From: UBA5972 sp964588725
Lineage (GTDB): Bacteria > Pseudomonadota > Alphaproteobacteria > Rhodobacterales > Rhodobacteraceae
DNA: 29,157 bases
NCBI GenBank assembly: GCA_964588725.1
Contig: CAZPQL010000040.1
Coordinates: 1 to 29,157, forward strand
Reading direction: 5' to 3'
Each line of letters opens with the position of its first letter. Position 1 is the first letter of the stretch. Below, piece after piece: positions 23,567 to 29,157 of the stretch. The position numbers and the translations under genes were made by a program. Under the pieces are notes generated by a model. The model had not been told where the DNA came from and did no database searches. It was given only the letters and a program-made list of their open reading frames with translations.

Positions 23567-24652
23567 TCAGGAAAATCGTAAAGGGTCAAGGGCTGCAACC
23601 ACGTCAGCAGCCAGTGCCGGAGCCCGCCCGGCAATCAAGTCGGCTGCCAGCGCGCTGGCGGCAGCGGCGGTCTGAAAACCGTAACCACCCTGTCCCGCCA
23701 GCCAGAAAAAATCGTTTGCGTCGCCATCAAAGCCAATAACCAGCGCATTGTCGGGTGCAAACGTGCGCAACCCCGCCCATGTGGTTTCCACCCGTGTCAC
23801 CGGTGTCGTGACCATCCAGCTGTACCGGTCCAACCCCTGCGCAATGACCATGTCGTCGGCAAACGCGTCAAACGGTGCCATCGGATCAGCCTCGGACGGC
23901 GACACCAGCCATTTGCCGGCGTCGGGCTTGGCGTACCAGTCGTCGGCCGCCGAATGCAGCATCGGCCAGTCTGTCACATCGTGCCCACCGGGTGCCGGCA
24001 GGCGCGCCATCGACCGGCGGTAGGGTTGCAGGCCAAGCGGTGCGACACCCGCCAGTCCTGCTGCGTGATCGGCCCATGCCCCTGCGGCATTGATCAGAAT
24101 ACGGCAGGAAATTCGCTGGCCTCCGGCACCGATTTGCCAGCCGCCACCCCGGCGGTGAGTGATCGTGTCAACCCGCGCACCTGTACGCATCTCCGCACCC
24201 TGCGCCCGCGCGCTGCGCGCAAAGTTTTGCAATAGCAAATCAGTGTCCAGATCGCACGGTGCGCGCGAATGTGCGGCAAAAGCCACCGTTTCAGGATTAA
24301 GGATCGGCACCATTTTTGTGGCCTCCGATTGCGGTAACACCTCCATGTCAAACGCGGCGACCTCGGCCAGAAATGCGTCTTTCTGATCGGCCCGCGCCAC
24401 GGACATCACCCCGCGTGGCGACAGGACGCTTTGGTCAAAATTTGCGAGGTGATCGACGCTGGCGCGGTTCAGCGCCTGCACAACGTCGTTGCCGTAATTT
24501 TCCAAAAACATCGCCGCCGAGCGCCCCGACGCCTGTGTGCCCAAGGCGCCCTCCGCCTCCAGCAACAGCACCGACCCCAGGGCCGCCAGCCGCGCTGCCG
24601 CGGACACACCGGCGATTCCGCCGCCCACAATGATGAAATCACAGTCAGCCAC
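23567..24652 (-). CDS. FAD-dependent amino-acid/amine oxidoreductase (DAO family)
   Basis: A 361-residue flavoprotein. The FAD-binding Rossmann fold starts IIVGGGIAGVSAAARLA with GxGxxG near residue 10, and the second FAD contact is in ILINAAGAWAD (about 190). The C-terminal region LAGQGGYGFQTAAAASALAADLI is typical of the DAO/glycine-oxidase family. Members oxidise D-amino acids, sarcosine, glycine or proline analogues; the substrate here is unknown. It starts at GTG 24652 with AGGAACGCAG upstream, eight bases after the ammonia-lyase stop, and is the last of four minus-strand genes that follow one another. Confidence 0.85.
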   Translation of the reverse strand: MADCDFIIVGGGIAGVSAAARLAALGSVLLLEAEGALGTQASGRSAAMFLENYGNDVVQALNRASVDHLANFDQSVLSPRGVMSVARADQKDAFLAEVAAFDMEVLPQSEATKMVPILNPETVAFAAHSRAPCDLDTDLLLQNFARSARAQGAEMRTGARVDTITHRRGGGWQIGAGGQRISCRILINAAGAWADHAAGLAGVAPLGLQPYRRSMARLPAPGGHDVTDWPMLHSAADDWYAKPDAGKWLVSPSEADPMAPFDAFADDMVIAQGLDRYSWMVTTPVTRVETTWAGLRTFAPDNALVIGFDGDANDFFWLAGQGGYGFQTAAAASALAADLIAGRAPALAADVVAALDPLRFS

Positions 24653-24660
24653 CTGCGTTC

Positions 24661-25644
24661 CTATTCCACTGTACCAAAACGCCCGAGCGCAGTCATGAAC
24701 ATCGCGCTGTCCACGTTGCCTCCTGTGGCGACCGCAATGATGGTGTCGCCGTCCAGTTCATTGCCGTGAAACAACGCCGCCGCCAAACCCACGGCCCCGC
24801 CGGGTTCTATGACGATTTTCAAATGCAGAAATGCCATTGCCATGGCCTGCAGAACTTCGTCGTCAGACACGACTATTCCGGGCCCGCAAAGTCGTAGCAA
24901 CAAAGGAAAAGTAAGCGTACCCGGTGATTCCGTCAAAATGGCATCGCAGATTGAGCCGGTCATCGCGGCGTTACGGGCAATCTGCCCATCGTTAAGCGAG
25001 CGTGTCACGTCATCGAAATTTTCCGGCTCGACCGGTCGTACCAGCAGCCCCGGGGCTTTCGCTTCCAACGCCAGAGCGATCCCGGCGGTCAATCCGCCAC
25101 CTCCGCAGGGCACCAGAACCTCGGCATTCGCGACGCCCCGCTCTGCCACTTGCGCTGCGATTTCCAGCCCGCAACTGCCTTGTCCGGCGATCACCAGCGG
25201 TTCATCGAATGGCTTGATCAGCGTCAGGCCCCGCGTAGATTGCAATTGCAGACCCAAAGCTTCGCGGTCTTCTTTCTGGCGGTCGTAAAGCACGACTTCG
25301 GCCCCCAGAGCGCGGGTGTTGCTGATTTTCAAATGCGGCGCGTCAGACGGCATGATGATGACGGCAGGTACACCGTGCTGCCGCGCCGCCAACGCCACGC
25401 CCTGCGCGTGGTTGCCGGATGAGAACGCCAGCACGCCTTTGGCGCGGTCGGTCTCAGACATGCCCGACAACGCCGACCAGCCGCCGCGAAATTTGAACGA
25501 TCCCGTATGCTGGAGGCACTCGGCTTTGACCAAAACCCGCCGCCCGGCGACGTCGTCCAGAAACGGCGAGCTTAGCAGCGGCGTACGGCGCGCGTGTCCC
25601 GATAGCCGCGCGGCGGCGGCCTCGACCATCGCGATGTCGATCAC
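24661..25644 (-). CDS. PLP-dependent ammonia-lyase (threonine/serine dehydratase family)
   Basis: A 327-residue fold-type II PLP enzyme. The Schiff-base lysine is in TGSFKFRGG (near 52), followed by FSSGNHAQGVALAA (about 75) and the phosphate-binding loop PCGGGGLTAGIALAL (about 180). Length and the absence of an ACT domain match catabolic threonine dehydratases, serine racemases and threo-3-hydroxyaspartate ammonia-lyases, which cannot be told apart reliably by eye. It starts at GTG 25644, whose GTGA overlaps the alpha/beta hydrolase stop by four bases. In this cassette it probably deaminates a hydroxy-amino acid. Confidence 0.86.
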   Translation of the reverse strand: MIDIAMVEAAAARLSGHARRTPLLSSPFLDDVAGRRVLVKAECLQHTGSFKFRGGWSALSGMSETDRAKGVLAFSSGNHAQGVALAARQHGVPAVIIMPSDAPHLKISNTRALGAEVVLYDRQKEDREALGLQLQSTRGLTLIKPFDEPLVIAGQGSCGLEIAAQVAERGVANAEVLVPCGGGGLTAGIALALEAKAPGLLVRPVEPENFDDVTRSLNDGQIARNAAMTGSICDAILTESPGTLTFPLLLRLCGPGIVVSDDEVLQAMAMAFLHLKIVIEPGGAVGLAAALFHGNELDGDTIIAVATGGNVDSAMFMTALGRFGTVE

Positions 25645-26465
25645 GCCGTTAACTCAATGAAGTTGTTGATTAACTTTACGCTAACGTCCTCGTCCAAAAA
25701 CGGAATATGGGCGCGGTCGGCGACCTCGGCAAACAACATATCCGGGCGTTTCTTGCGCATTTTTTCCGCCGTTTCTCTGGACAATAAATCCGAATTTTCG
25801 CCGCGCAACAACGCCAGCGGCATACCGTTCATGGCGTCAAAAAACGGCCACAAATCGGGGTCAGCATTCTGGGCGTTGCTCAGAAACGCGTCGCGCAATT
25901 TGGGGTCGTATTTGATTGTCAGGCCGTTGGGGCCGTCATTCCACAGGCGCTTGGCTTCGTCCATCCAGCGCGCCGCTGAAATTTTGGCGAATCCGGTCGA
26001 CACCCGTGGCAGGTCTGCGGCAGCTTCGACGTGGGTTTTATAGCCCGGATTTCGCCCCAAATAACCCTTGATCCGCTCCAGACCACCCGCCGTCAGCTCC
26101 GGCCCGATATCGTTAAGCAAGACTCCGGACAACCGATGCCGGACGCGAGCAGCCAAAACCATTGCGATGATGCCGCCCCGTGACGTTCCGATGATCGCGG
26201 TCCTGTCGATCCCCAGATGGTCCAGCAATTCGATGGCGTCGCGCGCTTCGACATGTACCGCATAATTCCGATAGTCGGGATCAAAATCAGAGAGTCCGCG
26301 ACCCCGATAATCCATTCGGATAAAATTCGCCGTGCTGATACCTGCGATCATTTCATCAAAATCGTGGTGGTCACGGGTCAGACCGGCAAGGCACAAAACC
26401 GGGGGTCCCGCCCCGTCAAGCCGGTAAGCCAGTTTCAGACCATCCGAGGTTTCAAAATATTCCAT
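25641..26465 (-). CDS. Alpha/beta-fold hydrolase
   Basis: A 274-residue hydrolase. The nucleophile elbow is GTSRGG (about 97-102, G-x-S-x-G), the oxyanion region is in CLAGLTRDHHDFDEM, and the likely catalytic histidine is in DRAHIPFLDE near 257. The cap region (about 140-200) is rich in charged residues. Lactonases, esterases and haloalkane-type enzymes share this fold, so the substrate is open. I start at ATG 26465 because its family-like opening MEYFETSDGLKLAYRLDG follows at once and because TAATG overlaps the upstream stop; an open frame continues to 26648 but overlaps the dehalogenase gene. Confidence 0.86.
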   Translation of the reverse strand: MEYFETSDGLKLAYRLDGAGPPVLCLAGLTRDHHDFDEMIAGISTANFIRMDYRGRGLSDFDPDYRNYAVHVEARDAIELLDHLGIDRTAIIGTSRGGIIAMVLAARVRHRLSGVLLNDIGPELTAGGLERIKGYLGRNPGYKTHVEAAADLPRVSTGFAKISAARWMDEAKRLWNDGPNGLTIKYDPKLRDAFLSNAQNADPDLWPFFDAMNGMPLALLRGENSDLLSRETAEKMRKKRPDMLFAEVADRAHIPFLDEDVSVKLINNFIELTA

Positions 26466-27154
26466 TACAGCTGATTGACGATCTCGGGCACATTGATCAA
26501 ATCGGCCACGACGACATTGGGCGCCCACGGTAAACGATCGACCGGCTCGCCGGCGCGGTTGGCCCAGACGGTTTGAAAGCCGTACCGACTGGCGGCGGCG
26601 GCATCCCACCCATTTGAGGACATAAAAAGCACGTCCTCTGGTTGGCAATCAAATCGCGTCCCGACCATATCGTAAACCGACTTGTGTGGCTTGAACACAC
26701 CCACAGTTTCAACGCTTAATACATCGTCAAGCAAATCGCCAATACCGGCCGATCCAACAGCGCCTGCCAGCATTTGGGGCGACCCGTTAGACAGGATCGC
26801 GGTCGCCAGTCCCCGATCTTTCAAGGTGGCCAGCATGACAGGCACTTCATCGTATGCCGACAGTTCCCAATAGAGCGCCAACAGACGTTCGCGCAGCTCG
26901 GCGTCGTTACTTAGCCCATTGGCCTCAAGCGCGTAGTCCAACCCGTTTTGCGTCACGTCCCAGAAATCGCAATGGTCGCCGATGACGGCGCGCAGCCAGG
27001 TGTATTGCAACTGCTTCAACCGCCAGTCGCCTGCCAGTTTTTGCCACGTCGCCGCAAGCGCTTCGCGTCCAGGTTCAGCCGCGCACTCGCGTGCAGCCGC
27101 AGACACATCAAAAAGCGTGCCGTAAGCGTCAAAAATGCAGGTGGTAATGGCCAT
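26465..27154 (-). CDS. Haloacid dehalogenase, type II (L-2-haloacid dehalogenase-like)
   Basis: A 229-residue HAD-superfamily hydrolase. Motif I FDAYGTLFD carries the nucleophilic aspartate at about 9, motif II is LSNGSP, and the lysine of motif III is in GVFKPHKSVYD. SSNGWDAAAASRYGF, the characteristic ending of L-2-haloacid dehalogenases, replaces the DD of phosphatase-type members. The family opens short-chain 2-haloacids to 2-hydroxyacids. A GGAGG ribosome binding site precedes ATG 27154. It is the first gene of the four-gene cassette; its stop overlaps the next start. Confidence 0.9.
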   Translation of the reverse strand: MAITTCIFDAYGTLFDVSAAARECAAEPGREALAATWQKLAGDWRLKQLQYTWLRAVIGDHCDFWDVTQNGLDYALEANGLSNDAELRERLLALYWELSAYDEVPVMLATLKDRGLATAILSNGSPQMLAGAVGSAGIGDLLDDVLSVETVGVFKPHKSVYDMVGTRFDCQPEDVLFMSSNGWDAAAASRYGFQTVWANRAGEPVDRLPWAPNVVVADLINVPEIVNQL

Positions 27155-27229
27155 GGTGTCGCCTCCTTGAAATCAAAAGGTGGCACAGATCACTTAGGGG
27201 TGAAAGATCAATGACCCAATTCTGTTTCA

Positions 27230-27254
27230 TTTTTGTATAAATACTCTCGCCGCA
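27230..27254. other. AT-rich segment with GAGAGTATTTATAC-like motif
   Basis: On the minus strand the gap upstream of the dehalogenase gene reads GGCGAGAGTATTTATAC followed by AAAAATGAAAC. I recall near-identical short strings recurring in intergenic regions of Rhodobacterales genomes, but I could not check this and it does not recur elsewhere in the window. TATTTAT may act as a -10 region for the four-gene cassette. Confidence 0.3.
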
Positions 27255-27310
27255 GGCCAACCGTTTCAAATCCAACCTGGGGATTCAGCGCATTGGCCGG
27301 GTAGGAAACG

Positions 27311-27336
27311 ACCGCAGGTCAAGCCTTTAGCGGGAA
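27311..27336. repeat. Copy B of a 26-base dispersed repeat after a stop codon
   Basis: This matches the copy at 23531-23556 in 22 of 26 positions, in the same orientation and at nearly the same distance (12 bases) after a minus-strand stop, here that of fabI. The arms CCGC and GCGG can pair in both copies although the middle differs. Confidence 0.6.
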
Positions 27337-27348
27337 GCCTCACGCCGT

Positions 27349-28137
27349 TTACAGGTTTTCCGGCTGCGCCATGCCCAATACGTGATATCCGCCATCGACG
27401 CGCACGATCTCGCCGGTCGTGCAGGCGCCGTAATCGGACGCCAGATAAACGGCGGTTCCGCCCACCGCTTCCAGCGTGGCGTTGACGCGCAGTGGCGCGT
27501 TGGCCTCGGTGGCGCGATAGGTTTTCCGCGCGCCGCCAATCGCCGCGCCGGCCAGCGTGCGCATCGGTCCCGGCGAAATGGCGTTGACGCGAATGCTTTC
27601 AGGTCCCAGATCGTTGGCCAGATAACGCACCGTGCTTTCCAGCGCCGCCTTGGCTGTTCCCATGACGTTATAAAACGGGGTGACTCTGTTGGATCCCTGA
27701 AACGTCAGCGTCAGGATCGTGCCGCCGTCCCGCATCAGCGGCACGCAGCGGCGTGCGAGATCGATCAAGGAGTAACACGATATATCCATGGTGTTTTTGA
27801 AATTCTCGCGGCTGGTATCACGAAAATTGCCGGTCAGTTCGTTCTTGTCGGAAAACGCAATGGCGTGGATCAGAAAATCCAGCGCGCCCCATTCTCTTGC
27901 GATCGTATCAAACACCTTGTCGAGCGAGGCATCATCCTGCACATCGGCGGGCACCACGATGCGCGAGCCCACACTTTCCGCCAGTGGCTGCACACGCTTG
28001 CCAAACCCGTCGCCCTGATAGGTGAACGCCAGTTCAGCGCCCTCTGCCGCCATGGCCGAGGCAATCCCCCATGCGATAGAACGGTCGTTCGCAACCCCCA
28101 TTACCAATCCGCGTTTGCCTGTCAGAAGATCAGCCAT
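27349..28137 (-). CDS. fabI: Enoyl-ACP reductase FabI
   Basis: A 262-residue NADH-dependent reductase catalysing the last step of each fatty-acid elongation cycle. The nucleotide-binding GVANDRSIAWGIA, the catalytic Y156 in FYNVMG and K163 in GTAKAALE are present in E. coli-like numbering. Position 146 is phenylalanine (LTLTFQGS) where the E. coli enzyme has tyrosine, and the residue aligned with E. coli G93 is alanine (HAIAF). A GTGAGGA ribosome binding site overlapping the fabB stop precedes ATG 28137. It follows fabB by six bases in one operon. Confidence 0.93.
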   Translation of the reverse strand: MADLLTGKRGLVMGVANDRSIAWGIASAMAAEGAELAFTYQGDGFGKRVQPLAESVGSRIVVPADVQDDASLDKVFDTIAREWGALDFLIHAIAFSDKNELTGNFRDTSRENFKNTMDISCYSLIDLARRCVPLMRDGGTILTLTFQGSNRVTPFYNVMGTAKAALESTVRYLANDLGPESIRVNAISPGPMRTLAGAAIGGARKTYRATEANAPLRVNATLEAVGGTAVYLASDYGACTTGEIVRVDGGYHVLGMAQPENL

Positions 28138-28143
28138 ATGTCC

Positions 28144-29157
28144 TCACCCGTGGTATTTGCTTAGTGCCAGCGTTGCGTTGGTGCCGCCAAAACCAAAGCT
28201 GTTTGAAATGACCGTATCCAATTCAACATCATCGCGTCGGCTGGTGACAATCTCATTCGCGTGCAATGCCGGATCCAGCTCGGTCACATTGGCCGAAGCC
28301 GCGATGAAGCGGTCTCGCATCATGATCAGAGAATAAATGGTTTCCTGCACGCCCGTGGCCCCAAGGCTGTGACCGGTCAGCGACTTGGTCGAACTGATCG
28401 GCGGGGTCGATCCCTCGCCGAACACGCGGCGCACCGCCTGAACTTCGGTGACGTCGCCTGCCGGTGTCGAGGTGCCGTGGGCGTTGATGTAATCGACGGT
28501 GCGATCCCCCAGCGTGCCTAAGGCAAGGCGCATACTGCGCTCGCCGCCTTCGCCCGACGGGGCCACCATATCGTGCCCGTCCGACGTGGCGCCGTAGCCC
28601 GTCACCTCGGCGTAAATCCTGGCGCCGCGCGCTTTGGCGTGTTCCAGTGCCTCCAGAACCACCACACCACCACCCCCTGCGATGACAAACCCGTCGCGCC
28701 TGGCGTCAAAGGCGCGCGATGCCAATTCCGGCGTGTCGTTATATTTGGATGACATCGCCCCCATGGCGTCAAACAGGCACGACAAAGTCCAATCAAGCTC
28801 TTCTCCGCCACCGGCAAAGACCACGTCCTGTTTGTTCAATTGAATTTGTTCAACGCCGTTGCCGATGCAATGGGCAGACGTAGAACAGGCCGAGGTGATG
28901 GAATAATTCACGCCCTTAATTTTGAAAGGTGTGGCCAGACAGGCGGAATTGGTCGAGGACATGCAGCGTGTGACCATGAACGGCCCCATCCGTTTAGGTG
29001 CGCCTTTCTCGATCACGATCTGATGGGCATTGAAAAAATTCGACGTACTTGGCCCGCCCGATCCCATGACCAGCCCCGTGCGCGGGTTGGACACGTCGCC
29101 ATCCTCCAGCCCGCTGTCGACGATCGCCTGCTGCATCGCCAGATAATTATAGGCCGC
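28144..29157 (-). CDS. fabB: 3-oxoacyl-ACP synthase I FabB, 5' end outside the window
   Basis: The C-terminal 337 residues of a beta-ketoacyl-ACP synthase; the reading frame continues past the right-hand edge (AAYNYLAMQQAIVDSGL begins the visible part). Active-site residues are in ITSACSTSAHCIG (cysteine), NAHGTSTPAGD and TGHSLGATG (histidines), giving the C-H-H triad of FabB/FabF. FKIKGVNYSITSACSTS and NSFGFGGTNATL also match. The order fabB-fabI, usually preceded by fabA and an Irr/Fur-type regulator gene in Rhodobacterales, points to FabB and unsaturated fatty-acid synthesis; the upstream genes are beyond the window. Confidence 0.93.
   Translation of the reverse strand, partial: AAYNYLAMQQAIVDSGLEDGDVSNPRTGLVMGSGGPSTSNFFNAHQIVIEKGAPKRMGPFMVTRCMSSTNSACLATPFKIKGVNYSITSACSTSAHCIGNGVEQIQLNKQDVVFAGGGEELDWTLSCLFDAMGAMSSKYNDTPELASRAFDARRDGFVIAGGGGVVVLEALEHAKARGARIYAEVTGYGATSDGHDMVAPSGEGGERSMRLALGTLGDRTVDYINAHGTSTPAGDVTEVQAVRRVFGEGSTPPISSTKSLTGHSLGATGVQETIYSLIMMRDRFIAASANVTELDPALHANEIVTSRRDDVELDTVISNSFGFGGTNATLALSKYHG

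Noticed and set aside
24661..25644. Part of a beta-hydroxyaspartate cycle (BhcB).
   Set aside because: The enzyme family fits, but the aminotransferase, aldolase and iminosuccinate reductase of that cycle are not in the window.

Overview
The window (about 29 kb, moderately high GC) looks like chromosomal DNA of an alphaproteobacterium of the order Rhodobacterales, most likely the Roseobacter group. The grounds are a compact LuxR/LuxI pair preceded by a CtrA-type box, an NDUFS4-like complex I accessory protein, a TIGR02186/TauE pair, a BMP-type nucleoside ABC transporter, a PuuD-type urate oxidase fused to cytochrome c, and a fabB-fabI arrangement. This assignment comes from recognising families, not from a database search.

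Layout. 1-486: no confident gene, then a regulatory region with a 16-bp dyad and a CtrA-like box. 487-3913 (+): a small conserved-looking ORF, luxR, luxI, a RecD-like SF1 helicase and a stand-alone Lrp/AsnC effector (RAM) domain. 3873-4889 (-): agmatinase-family ureohydrolase, overlapping the RAM gene tail to tail. 4984-5715 (+): short-chain dehydrogenase. 5719-7400 (-): TauE/SafE sulfite exporter-like permease followed by a TIGR02186 membrane protein. 7670-12304 (-): four-gene BMP/ATPase/permease/permease importer. 12507-14129 (-): nfuA-tsaB-rimI, overlapping genes behind a good sigma70 promoter with an upstream Irr/ICE-like dyad. 14217-15086 (-): universal stress protein and NDUFS4-like protein. 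15087-15470: a 384-base gap rich in stem-loops, one presenting a G-quadruplex motif in its loop. 15471-17692 (+): puuD coupled to an M19-dipeptidase-like gene. 17768-20451 (-): thiolase then acyl-CoA ligase. 20629-23468 (+): copA-cueR with a classical 19-bp-spacer CueR promoter. 23567-27154 (-): four tightly coupled genes (haloacid dehalogenase-like, alpha/beta hydrolase, PLP ammonia-lyase, FAD amine/amino-acid oxidoreductase). 27349-29157 (-): fabB (5' end outside the window) and fabI.

Most of the window is ordinary metabolism and housekeeping in short operons with TGATG, ATGA, GTGA or TTGA stop/start overlaps. The points most worth following are non-coding: the CtrA-like box and dyads around the quorum-sensing genes, the ICE-like dyad at nfuA, the G-quadruplex stem-loop before puuD, the nested dyad at 7527-7565, and a 26-base repeat found just after the stop codons of two genes 3.8 kb apart. 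Among the proteins, the puuD-linked dipeptidase homolog appears to have lost part of its metal site, and the four-gene cassette matches no pathway I can name. I did not find a clear new defence or mobile system, CRISPR array, rRNA, tRNA or intact insertion sequence.
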